17,675 nucleotides of DNA, taken from CAYMEK01 sp964389305 (GTDB lineage: Bacteria; Spirochaetota; Spirochaetia; SZUA-6; DRHE01). Under the pieces are notes generated by a model. That model saw only the letters and a list, made by a program, of their open reading frames with translations. It searched no databases and had not been told where the DNA came from. The DNA lies in NCBI GenBank assembly GCA_964389305.1, contig CAYMEK010000078.1, forward strand, positions 1 to 17,675, given 5' to 3'. Shown here one piece after another: positions 8,531 to 15,491 of this stretch. Position numbers and translations under genes: made by a program. Within the stretch, counting starts at the first letter, position 1, and every line of letters starts with the position of its first letter.

Positions 8531-9781
8531 CTACAGTTTCTTCACCTCCAGCTCGAGAATCCTGTTCTTGCTGGTTTGCAGCACTGCGAACTCCAGCCCG
8601 TTGATCACCAGCTTTCTACCCACGGATGGTATCTCACCCAGACGTTCTATGATTAATCCAGCCGCCGTGTAGCTTTCACTGGTAATATCCCGGCCGAGCA
8701 AAAGCGACAGCTCTTCGATCCTCAGATTGCCGGGTATTCGGAAGGTGTCGGGAGCTACCTCTACGACCTGCCTATCGGCCGAAGGATAGAAATAACCGAG
8801 AAGCTGCTCGATCAACCCCCTGAAGGTGACGATACCCGCCGTTCCGCCGTACTCGTCGATCACCACAGCCATCTCCGTGTTGGATTCCCGCATCTCCACT
8901 AGAAGCTCCGCACAGTTTTTCGTGGATGGCACACTGATACTGGGTTTGACGAGCTCCGTCGCCCGGAGCCCGGTTTTTAGTCCGTACTTGTAGGGAAGGA
9001 GGTCGCGCAGCGCGATGTACCCGACCAGATGGTCCAGATCTTCTTCGAAAGCCGGCAAAAGAGAGCCCCCGCCGTTCGTATCGATACGCCCTGCACCGGA
9101 AACCAGCTCGCCAATCCCGGTGGACACCTCTACCCCCCTGATCTCCGTACGGGGAACCATGACCTCCTCGGCCTGCTTTTCGCGGAAATCACAAAACGAT
9201 TCGACCAGGTGCAGCTCCGAGCTGTCGAGAATACCCTCTTTGAAGCCGATCTGTACCGCCGAGCGAATGATGTCGTGCTGGCTCGGCTGATCAGGAAACC
9301 GGCGCAAAGGAAACAACCGATTGGTGAACAGGTTGAACAGATTGAAGAACCAGCGCAGTGGTTTGAGCAGGATAAAGAGATAGTAAAGCGGAATGGCGCT
9401 TATGCGGCTGAAGGACAGTGTGTTCCGTACAGCCAGGTTTTTCGGAACCATCTCCCCCGCGATCAACAGCAGAACGGTCATTGATATGATCGAGAACATC
9501 TCTGAATCGAAGGCAAAAATCCTGGCTCCGATCGCGTCGCCGAGCGCCGAGGCGAATACATTGACGAACATGTTTCCGGTCAGAAGGGTAATCAGGATTT
9601 CATCCGGAGAAGAAAGAATCCTGGCCAGAATTCGAGCCAGCCTCGATCCGGAACGCCGTTTCAGTATGTCCCGCTCCAAAGCGCTGAGCGAGAAGAAGGC
9701 GGCCTCGGAGCCGGAGAAATAAGCCGACAGAAGCAGAAGAATAACAAAGGGAATCAGCCGTCTCAGTAACTCGTCATCCAT
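8531..9781 (-). CDS. CNNM/CorC-family transporter with CBS pair (copy B)
   Basis: A 416-residue paralogue of the next gene with the more canonical family motifs. These are FSGSEAAFFSLSALERD in the first membrane segment, LITLLTGNMFVNVFAS, AGEMVPKNLAVRN in the membrane core, EEVMVPRTEI before the CBS pair, and DEYGGTAGIVTFRGLIEQLL in the second CBS. The C-terminal CorC/HlyC-type domain covers about 330-416. CBS pairs in this family bind adenine nucleotides (Mg-ATP) and control transport. A role in Mg2+/Co2+ or other divalent-cation efflux in the inner membrane is the family expectation, not proven here. The ATG at 9781 lies within the last codons of the exbB-like gene (8-nt overlap), so translation is probably coupled. 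A tandem pair placed between ExbB and ExbD genes is unusual and may mean the two subunits act as a heterodimer. Confidence 0.91.
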   Translation of the reverse strand: MDDELLRRLIPFVILLLLSAYFSGSEAAFFSLSALERDILKRRSGSRLARILARILSSPDEILITLLTGNMFVNVFASALGDAIGARIFAFDSEMFSIISMTVLLLIAGEMVPKNLAVRNTLSFSRISAIPLYYLFILLKPLRWFFNLFNLFTNRLFPLRRFPDQPSQHDIIRSAVQIGFKEGILDSSELHLVESFCDFREKQAEEVMVPRTEIRGVEVSTGIGELVSGAGRIDTNGGGSLLPAFEEDLDHLVGYIALRDLLPYKYGLKTGLRATELVKPSISVPSTKNCAELLVEMRESNTEMAVVIDEYGGTAGIVTFRGLIEQLLGYFYPSADRQVVEVAPDTFRIPGNLRIEELSLLLGRDITSESYTAAGLIIERLGEIPSVGRKLVINGLEFAVLQTSKNRILELEVKKL

Positions 9782-10415
9782 GCTTTTCGCTTCTGGCCTT
9801 GCCCTGCTTCTGGCGTGAAAAAAAAGACAGCAGCTCCGAGGTGGCGATCTCCACTCTGGAGAGGGTTCGATTCACTTTCTGACGAAAGATATGAAAGAAA
9901 AACAGGGAAGGTATGGCGACCGACAGCCCGGCCGCCGTGGTAATCAATGCCTGGGAAATTCCTCCGGCCAGCAGGGCCGGGTCTGATACGCCGGATACTC
10001 TGAGGTTGAAGAAGGAAACGATCATGCCAGTGACCGTGCCCAATAATCCAAGCAGTGTAGCCAGATTGGCAATACTGGCCAGGTACGGAACGTTCTTCTC
10101 CAACCGTTCCGCGCTGCGCATGGCTTGCGACTCCATGTGCAGGCCGATCAGCTCCGGGCCGTGCCCCGCCCGGCGGGACTGCAGGCCCGCCAGGAGCACC
10201 CGGGCTTCTGGGCAGCGTAGCTGCTGCAGCTCTTTCATGGCCTGGACGCCTTTGCCCTTTTGTAGAAGCTCGACAACATATGCTCCAAGATCGGAGTTCA
10301 CATTTCGAGAGTAGTAGAAGAATACGCTCTTCTGGATGATCAAGGCTACGGCGACGATGGATAACGCTAAAATAGGTACCAGGACGACTCCGCCCTGTAC
10401 CAAAAAGGCGATCAA
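9774..10415 (-). CDS. exbB: MotA/TolQ/ExbB proton-channel family protein, probable ExbB
   Basis: This 213-residue inner-membrane protein has three transmembrane helices (about 4-30, 108-135 and 150-178) and a cytoplasmic loop between the first two. The core family signatures are present: ANLATLLGLLGTVTGMIVSF in helix 2 and ISQALITTAAGLSVAIPSLF in helix 3, with the conserved Thr residues that line the proton path. Five such subunits would surround an ExbD dimer. It is assigned to ExbB rather than TolQ or MotA because ExbD and a TonB-like protein are encoded in the same run. The start is TTG at 10415-10413, supported by GGAGG 7 nt upstream (10427-10423); no in-frame ATG fits. It lies 33 nt downstream of the outer-membrane barrel gene and overlaps the next CNNM gene by 8 nt. 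Confidence 0.92.
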   Translation of the reverse strand: MIAFLVQGGVVLVPILALSIVAVALIIQKSVFFYYSRNVNSDLGAYVVELLQKGKGVQAMKELQQLRCPEARVLLAGLQSRRAGHGPELIGLHMESQAMRSAERLEKNVPYLASIANLATLLGLLGTVTGMIVSFFNLRVSGVSDPALLAGGISQALITTAAGLSVAIPSLFFFHIFRQKVNRTLSRVEIATSELLSFFSRQKQGKARSEKHG

Positions 10416-10422
10416 TGTTCTT

Positions 10423-10427
10423 CCTCC
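10423..10427 (-). promoter_or_regulatory. Ribosome binding site deciding the exbB TTG start
   Basis: On the minus strand GGAGG is followed by a 7-nt spacer (AAGAACA) and TTG. This is the only strong Shine-Dalgarno sequence near the 5' end of the ExbB-like frame and fixes the non-ATG start. Confidence 0.8.
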
Positions 10428-10448
10428 GCTATACAGCTGTACATCGTG

Positions 10449-12089
10449 TCAACCGCGAATGCCGTAGCCTAAGAGGAATTGAAGGGTATAGTTCTCCTGT
10501 CCGCTCTTTTCGATCGGTATGAATATCTCGACGCCGGCGCGCAGGCTGTGCCGGTTGCTTATGTCAACGTTCGCTTCGATCCCTGTCATCAATCCTGAGA
10601 AAATACTCCAATTCTCAAAAAGGAACGGCGACGAGCCGTCGTCGGCGAACTCCCCCCAGAGAGCCTCTATTATAATCTCTGTCGAAGGTTTGTGAAAGTC
10701 CAGCACCCACTGTGCACCCACCGAGTAGAACAGCAACGCCTGCCAGACGGCAGCAGGCGGAGGAAACGGGAACCCGGCCTTTCCGATTGTGTAAATACGC
10801 ATTCCCGGCCGGCCGGGGACTGTCTCGAGGATATTCCAGGCGAGCTGTCCGGACAGGGTACCCTGGTTGGCCTGTTCGAAGAAGAACGCCTGGTCACGAA
10901 AGCGATAGATCCTGCCGTTGATCCATTCAAACGACACCGAGGCCTGCAGCCGGGCGGACATATCCAGTGCCAGACGTGAGGTGACCGCATAACCTCCTTC
11001 TACGGCAAGCTGCGGCAAATCCGAATCCGCCTGAACGGCATAGAAATCCGGCTTCGACGGCGGCCGAATAAACGGTTCGGCACCGGCCGTTACCGCCAGC
11101 CAATTCGTCGGATACAGCTCGAGATGTGCAGTGGGATAGATGTCGAGCCCCGAATCGTAGTAAACAGCCGCCGCCCCGGCCCGCAGCCGCAGGGGCAGGG
11201 AGGAGGGTAGAAAAGCAAGCTCCATTCCGGCCAGTCCGTTCATTTCGGTGTCAGCGGAAGGCAGACGGTCGCGAACAACTCCCGAAGCCTTCATGGCCAC
11301 TCCGAGCTGTCCGGAGAATACTGCAAAATCGATTTCCTGCTCCGCAAGACCGATCTGCCCTTCGACATTGGAATCGTTGTTTCCGTATAGCCGCGTTTTT
11401 TCCCGCCAGTGGATCCTCGGTCCCTGGTTTCCCAGCTCTGCGCCGAGCATCAAGGTGAATCGGGGCGAGGTGGACGGCGGATAGAACACTCCCGCCCCGC
11501 CTTCCAGCTTCAAAAGCAGCGCTTCCGTACGCCTGAGCGCCGTCAACGCACAGCTCAGGTATGTTGGAGAGCCAGGCTCGCTTTCGAGCCAGCCGTCGGC
11601 CAGGCCCAGCGCGAGATCTGTAAAGCGTTCCCAGGATCCGCTATAGCGGCTGCCCAGCAGCGAAGACTGTACCAGGGCGCGCGGCAGATAATCCACCCGC
11701 GCCTGCCAGGCAGGCGGGGCCGAGGCCGTTTGCACCCGCAAGTCGTCGGCCGATTGCAGGCCCTCGTCGGCAGGTGAAGGCACCCCGGATCGTCGGACAA
11801 TCGAGGCGTGGACGCTCGGCCAACGCAGCTCGGATGGCTCCGGAGCCGTTATGGGGGGTGGCGGGGCAGGTCGGGAAGCGGAGAGCCGGCCGGTTCTCAT
11901 CCCCGTCACCGCGGGTAAGCCCGGGGACTTGGGCCGGGGGACCGGCAAATACACAACGTACTCACCCAACAGGGTAACAGCGGGCAACTCGAGCGTACCC
12001 CGATCGCTTTTAGCACTGCTGTTAGAGCCCGAGATCTCCTGGGCCTGCGCCGGTTGAAGGATCGAAAGCAGCAGGAGCATGACAATCAT
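10449..12089 (-). CDS. Predicted outer-membrane beta-barrel protein, family not recognised
   Basis: I do not recognise a named family. The 546-residue protein begins with a signal peptide (MLLLLSILQPAQA, cleavage near residue 16). A low-complexity Pro/Ser/Ala segment follows (about 45-120, with RPAPPPPITAPEP). From about 135 the rest alternates short amphipathic strands with turns (LRLRAGAAAVYYDSG, LAVTAGAEPFI, SLRAGVEIFIP, YTLQFLLGYG), as in an outer-membrane barrel. No cysteine lipobox is present. Just after the signal peptide is LPAVTLLGEYVV (35-46), which resembles the TonB box of TonB-dependent proteins, although no plug domain is apparent. It is the first gene of the run encoding ExbB, ExbD and a TonB-like protein, so it may be their client. 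Start: ATG at 12089 with AAGG about 9 nt upstream; an in-frame TAA at 12107-12105 excludes longer forms. A second ATG at 12080 is a weaker alternative. Confidence 0.75.
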   Translation of the reverse strand: MIVMLLLLSILQPAQAQEISGSNSSAKSDRGTLELPAVTLLGEYVVYLPVPRPKSPGLPAVTGMRTGRLSASRPAPPPPITAPEPSELRWPSVHASIVRRSGVPSPADEGLQSADDLRVQTASAPPAWQARVDYLPRALVQSSLLGSRYSGSWERFTDLALGLADGWLESEPGSPTYLSCALTALRRTEALLLKLEGGAGVFYPPSTSPRFTLMLGAELGNQGPRIHWREKTRLYGNNDSNVEGQIGLAEQEIDFAVFSGQLGVAMKASGVVRDRLPSADTEMNGLAGMELAFLPSSLPLRLRAGAAAVYYDSGLDIYPTAHLELYPTNWLAVTAGAEPFIRPPSKPDFYAVQADSDLPQLAVEGGYAVTSRLALDMSARLQASVSFEWINGRIYRFRDQAFFFEQANQGTLSGQLAWNILETVPGRPGMRIYTIGKAGFPFPPPAAVWQALLFYSVGAQWVLDFHKPSTEIIIEALWGEFADDGSSPFLFENWSIFSGLMTGIEANVDISNRHSLRAGVEIFIPIEKSGQENYTLQFLLGYGIRG

Positions 12090-12116
12090 GACAAAAAACC
12101 TTGTTTAGATTATGCT
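12088..12116 (+). promoter_or_regulatory. Candidate sigma70 promoter for tmk
   Basis: ATGACA (12088-12093, 5 of 6 to TTGACA) and TATGCT (12111-12116, 4 of 6 to TATAAT) are separated by 17 nt. Transcription would begin near 12123, 25 nt before the tmk ATG at 12148. This would leave the ATG at 12112 outside the message. It overlaps the start codon and the -10 of the divergent barrel gene. Found by eye only. Confidence 0.4.
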
Positions 12117-12137
12117 GAGGATCGATTTTTTCGTCCA
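12109..12137 (-). promoter_or_regulatory. Candidate sigma70 promoter for the envelope operon
   Basis: Read on the minus strand, TGGACG (12137-12132, 4 of 6) and CATAAT (12114-12109, 5 of 6) are separated by 17 nt. The start site would be near 12102, leaving a leader of about 13 nt before the ATG at 12089. The leader is short, so an additional upstream promoter is possible. It interleaves with the opposing tmk promoter. Confidence 0.4.
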
Positions 12138-12147
12138 GGGAACTAAG

Positions 12148-12831
12148 ATGGATCCGGAAGTTAGACCAGACGACGGCGATGTGCGTGCGCGGACCGCATG
12201 TACGGTCATGGAAAATTTCATTGTGCTCGAAGGTCTGGATGGGTCCGGGACCACGACCCAGCTACGGCTGGCCGATCGAAGGCTGAACGAACTCGGGGTT
12301 CCTCACTTTTGTACCGGAGAGCCGACCGAGGGAGTGGTGGGATCAATTGTCCGTGCTGTCCTGCGCAAACAGCTTGCCGTGCAGCCGAGAACCGTAGCAC
12401 TTCTCTTTGCAGCCGATCGCACCGAGCACCTCTGGCAGGAAGGCAGTGGAATCATGTCCCGGCTGGCAAAGGGCGAACTGGTTGTATGCGATCGCTACCT
12501 CTTTTCCAGCCTGGCCTATCAATCCCTGGCCTGCGACTTCGACTTTGTTTTTGCCCTGAACAGCTCTTTCCCCCTGCCGGGGCAGCTCGTGTTTCTCAAT
12601 ACGCCGGTAGCGCTGAGCCAGCAGCGCCTCGCCTTGCGTGCCGGGGATGGCAGGGAGCTCTACGATGAGGTGGAGATCCAGCAGGCTATTATCTCCGGTT
12701 ACGAACGTTCGTTCTCGCTGTTCGAGCATACGAGCATGCGGGTTCACAGGCTGGACGGAAGTAGGAGTCCGGAAGAGGTGTTCGAGAAGTTCTGGGAAAT
12801 ACTTCATAGCCTGCCGATTGTTAAAGGGTGA
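12148..12831 (+). CDS. tmk: Thymidylate kinase (dTMP kinase) with altered P-loop
   Basis: Thymidylate kinase phosphorylates dTMP to dTDP with ATP, an essential step in dTTP supply in the cytoplasm. Family motifs are clear: FIVLEGLDGSGTTTQ at the P-loop, TGEPTEGVVGSIVR (the dTMP/phosphate loop), ALLFAADRTEHL, and VVCDRYLFSSLAYQS with the DRY motif. The normal Walker A lysine (GSGK-T/S-T) is replaced by Thr, giving GSGTTT. The ATG at 12148 is chosen because AGGGA (12137-12141) lies 6 nt upstream and a candidate promoter starts transcripts near 12123. The ATG at 12208 would give MENFIVLEG and a 207-residue protein, the usual family length, but has no evident ribosome binding site. The start is therefore uncertain by 20 codons. 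Its stop overlaps the GTG of the next gene. Function is firm by fold; catalytic details may differ. Confidence 0.9.
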   Translation: MDPEVRPDDGDVRARTACTVMENFIVLEGLDGSGTTTQLRLADRRLNELGVPHFCTGEPTEGVVGSIVRAVLRKQLAVQPRTVALLFAADRTEHLWQEGSGIMSRLAKGELVVCDRYLFSSLAYQSLACDFDFVFALNSSFPLPGQLVFLNTPVALSQQRLALRAGDGRELYDEVEIQQAIISGYERSFSLFEHTSMRVHRLDGSRSPEEVFEKFWEILHSLPIVKG

Positions 12832-13424
12832 GGAAAATACCGTACCTGATCCTTCTGTTCCTTCTCTGCGCTTCCGGGCTGTTCGCCTACCGGGTCCTGT
12901 ATGCCGAGCAGTACTATCGTCTCTTCCATCTGCACTTTTACCAATACCCCGATGACACCATGGAGAACATCTACTACCTGGAGCAGTCCCTAAAGGCGGA
13001 CTTCGCCAATCCCCTCTATGCCCTGGCCCGGATCGAAAACAAACAGGAATGGGCCCAGTATCGCACCCTGTTCAAAATGCATGTCAATCTGAAGCTGGTA
13101 GAGCTGTACCTTACCCTGGGCAGCAAATACGACAAAATGGTCGCCTATTTCTACAATGCTCCTTGGAGGCAAGAGAACCTGGATAGCCTCGAATTGGCCG
13201 AACAAGCCTACCGGGTCGCTCTACGCTATTGGCAGGAAGCCCGTAGGCGGGCGGCCGAGCTGCCCTGGCTGTACTTCAACCTGGAAGAGATCCAGAACTG
13301 GGAAGACGAACGCGCTAGGATCTGGAACGGTGAGCTTGACTACGCTGAGATCATTGGAGAGCATCTGGACCGATTGGAGTGGGTACGACAGCAATTTCTG
13401 AGCATGGACGAGAACACCTACTGA
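12828..13424 (+). CDS. Conserved-looking hypothetical exported/membrane-anchored helical protein
   Basis: I do not recognise this 198-residue protein. It begins MRKIPYLILLFLLCASGLFAYRVLYA, a signal peptide or single N-terminal anchor. The Cys at position 14 is not in a normal lipobox (Leu at -1), so a lipoprotein is unlikely. The rest is predicted mostly alpha-helical, rich in Tyr, Trp, Glu and Leu (MHVNLKLVELYLTLGSKYDK, LELAEQAYRVALRYWQEARR), reminiscent of TPR-type helix pairs but without a clean repeat. It would lie in the periplasm. The GTG start (12828-12830) overlaps the tmk stop (GTGA), so it is probably translated by coupling from tmk. The only purine-rich stretch, AAAGG, abuts the GTG. 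Its last 7 bases overlap the 3' end of the convergent queA. Pairing with tmk does not by itself suggest a nucleotide role. Confidence 0.75.
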   Translation: MRKIPYLILLFLLCASGLFAYRVLYAEQYYRLFHLHFYQYPDDTMENIYYLEQSLKADFANPLYALARIENKQEWAQYRTLFKMHVNLKLVELYLTLGSKYDKMVAYFYNAPWRQENLDSLELAEQAYRVALRYWQEARRRAAELPWLYFNLEEIQNWEDERARIWNGELDYAEIIGEHLDRLEWVRQQFLSMDENTY

Positions 13425-14491
13425 ATGAACATGGCGTCGCCGTAGGAGAAGAACCGATAGCCTTCCCGTATTGCTGCGGCGTAGGAGTCGAGTATCAACC
13501 GCCTGCCGGCGAAGGCTGCGACCAGAACCAGCAGGCTCGACCTGGGCGTATGGAAGTTGGTCATTAGCTGGGTTACGACTTTGAAACGATAGCCCGGATA
13601 AATGAACAGGGAGGTTCGACCCGAGCCTGGCACGACTTCCTTTCTGCTCTCGACAAAAGCCGATTCCAATGCCCGGACCACGGTGGTTCCGACCGCCAGA
13701 ACCGATGCTTTCTCCTGCAAGGCAGCATTGATCCGGCCGGCGGTTTCCTCCGGAATCCAATAGCTTTCTTCGTGCATGATGTGGTTCTCCACCTCCTCGG
13801 TACGAATAGGAAGGAACGTGCCCGCACCCACGTGCAATGTCAGCTTTACGACCGTGATGCCGGAAGCGGTCGCGTCCTGGAGCAAATCTTCGGTGAGATG
13901 CAGCCCGGCGGTGGGAGCTGCTGAGGAACCGGGATTACGGGCGTAAACCGTCTGGTAGCGTTCTGCGTCCGAGGATGTGTCGGCACGCCGAATGTAGGGC
14001 GGAAGAGGAACGTGACCATGTTGTTCCAGATAGGCCTCGTCGATGGCATGGGAAAAGTGAAGATAGCGGAAGATATTGGAAGAGACTGGCCCGGGTCGAG
14101 TTTCCCCAGAATGCTGCGATTCTCCGGGGGCGGGAACGATCTCTGCGCTCACGCCGCCGGGGAACTCCAGTCGCTTGCCCGGTTTCTGCCTGCCGGCTTT
14201 GGAGGCCAGGACCTTCCACAGGCCGGGAGACTGCTCTTCGAGGAGGATGAACTCAACCCTGCCCCCGGTCGCCTCCGAGACGCCGATAAGCCTGGCTTTG
14301 AGGACCTTGGCGTCGTTGAGCACCATCACGGTCCCGGGTTCGAGAAACGAGACAAGGTCCTGCATCCGGGCGTGTCTGATCTCTCCCGTACCTCTATGGA
14401 GCAGCATGAGGCGGGAACTCCCGCGTGTGCGAACCGGTCTCTGGGCGATTTGCCCGGGTGGGAGGTCAAAGGAGAAGCTGCTGGTCTTCAC
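13418..14491 (-). CDS. queA: S-adenosylmethionine:tRNA ribosyltransferase-isomerase
   Basis: QueA transfers and isomerises the ribosyl group of AdoMet onto 7-aminomethyl-7-deazaguanine in tRNA, making epoxyqueuosine, a step in queuosine synthesis at the wobble position. The 357-residue length fits. Recognisable stretches are FDLPPGQIAQRPVRTRGSSR at the N-terminus, VMVLNDAKVLKARLIG, the AAPTAGLHLTEDLL motif, LHVGAGTFLPIRTE, and the C-terminal YRFFSYGDAMFIQ. The start is GTG at 14491-14489, which matches the family N-terminus (M-K/R-T-S-x-F). It overlaps the ruvB 3' end by 26 nt, so it relies on coupling. It is the last gene of the ruv run; its stop codon (TAG) overlaps the stop region of the convergent gene. 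queA next to ruv genes is a common bacterial arrangement. Confidence 0.97.
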   Translation of the reverse strand: MKTSSFSFDLPPGQIAQRPVRTRGSSRLMLLHRGTGEIRHARMQDLVSFLEPGTVMVLNDAKVLKARLIGVSEATGGRVEFILLEEQSPGLWKVLASKAGRQKPGKRLEFPGGVSAEIVPAPGESQHSGETRPGPVSSNIFRYLHFSHAIDEAYLEQHGHVPLPPYIRRADTSSDAERYQTVYARNPGSSAAPTAGLHLTEDLLQDATASGITVVKLTLHVGAGTFLPIRTEEVENHIMHEESYWIPEETAGRINAALQEKASVLAVGTTVVRALESAFVESRKEVVPGSGRTSLFIYPGYRFKVVTQLMTNFHTPRSSLLVLVAAFAGRRLILDSYAAAIREGYRFFSYGDAMFIQ

Positions 14492-15491
14492 TTCCCGGTG
14501 GTTTCAGCTCCAGATGCTGGTAGGCGAAATGAGTGGCCATGCGGCCGCGGGGAGTCCGCTGCAGCAAGCCTCTCTGTATTAGATAGGGCTCGTACACATC
14601 CTCCAGTGTATCTACAGCTTCTCCTATGGATATAGCCAGCGTTTCCGAGCCGACCGGGCCGCCTCTGTAGGTCTCGATTACGGTCTTGAGGATATCCCGG
14701 TCCAGCTTGTCCAGTCCCAGGCAATCTATGGCGAGCGAGCTCATTCCTCTCAGCACTATCTGTTCGGTGATCAGTCCCTGCCCCCATACCTGGGCGAAAT
14801 CCCGCATGCGCCGGAGCAGCCGGTTGGCTACCCGGGGAGTGCCCCGAGAACGGGCGGCGATCAAGCGGCAGGCTCCTTCCTCCAACCGGATCTTCAGGAT
14901 ACCGGCCGAACGCTGGATGATTTTCTGTATATCCTGCTCGGTGTAGAAGTCGAGCCGGGTCGTAATACCGAAGCGGGAGTAAAGCGGACCGGATACCAGG
15001 CCGGTCTTGGTGGTGGCGCCGACCAGGGTGAACCGCGGCAGGGGAATCTTGATCGTCCTTGCTCCCGGTCCCTGCCCCATCACCACGTCGATTTCGAAAT
15101 CCTCCATGGCGTTGTACAGCATCTCCTCGATCACCGGCCTGAGCCTGTGGATCTCGTCGATGAAGAATACGTTTTTCTCTCCCACCGTGGTCAGGATCGC
15201 CGCCAGATCCCCGGGACGTTCCAGCGCCGGAGCCGAGGTTGCTCGAAACTGAACTCCCAGCTCGTTGGCTATGATCCCGGCCAGAGTAGTCTTGCCCAGA
15301 CCAGGAGGACCGGAGAAAAAAACATGGTCCAGGCTCTCCTGCCGTTTTCTGGCTGCCTGAATAAACACCCGCAGGTTCTCCTTGATCTGCTGCTGGCCGA
15401 GGAACTCCTCCAGGCGGCGCGGGCGCAATGTGTAGTCCTCCTGATCCTGCTCAGGAAGGTACGTCCCGGTGGTGATCCGTTTGTCTTTCAT
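14466..15491 (-). CDS. ruvB: Holliday-junction branch-migration ATPase RuvB
   Basis: RuvB is the hexameric AAA+ motor that, with RuvA, drives branch migration of Holliday junctions in recombination repair. The 341-residue protein shows Walker A GPPGLGKTT (61-69), Walker B FFIDEIHRL (Asp112, Glu113), the sensor 1 region GATTKTG (158-164), and the arginine finger at Arg173 in YSRFG. The C-terminal winged helix contains RGLLQRTPRGRMAT. The sensor region usually reads GATTRAG, so Lys/Thr here is a mild variation; all catalytic residues are present. The ATG at 15491 overlaps the ruvA stop (ATGA). It is translated between ruvA and queA in the same operon. Confidence 0.98.
   Translation of the reverse strand: MKDKRITTGTYLPEQDQEDYTLRPRRLEEFLGQQQIKENLRVFIQAARKRQESLDHVFFSGPPGLGKTTLAGIIANELGVQFRATSAPALERPGDLAAILTTVGEKNVFFIDEIHRLRPVIEEMLYNAMEDFEIDVVMGQGPGARTIKIPLPRFTLVGATTKTGLVSGPLYSRFGITTRLDFYTEQDIQKIIQRSAGILKIRLEEGACRLIAARSRGTPRVANRLLRRMRDFAQVWGQGLITEQIVLRGMSSLAIDCLGLDKLDRDILKTVIETYRGGPVGSETLAISIGEAVDTLEDVYEPYLIQRGLLQRTPRGRMATHFAYQHLELKPPGSEDQQLLL

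Noticed and set aside
7269..9781. Calling the CNNM pair haemolysins (TlyC)
   Set aside because: The label is historical; domain content (CNNM, CBS, CorC) points to cation transport, with no toxin feature.
12078..12094. Direct repeat CATGACAA twice at the barrel-gene start as an operator
   Set aside because: Eight bases spaced by one; it simply encodes the two nearby ATG codons and has no dyad symmetry.
12112..12147. Extending tmk to the ATG at 12112
   Set aside because: No Shine-Dalgarno, lies inside the predicted -10 box, and adds residues that Tmk proteins lack.
12990..13760. Minus-strand frames of 71 and 179 codons across the 198-residue gene and queA
   Set aside because: They overlap a good coding frame and queA in other frames and show no recognisable motif.
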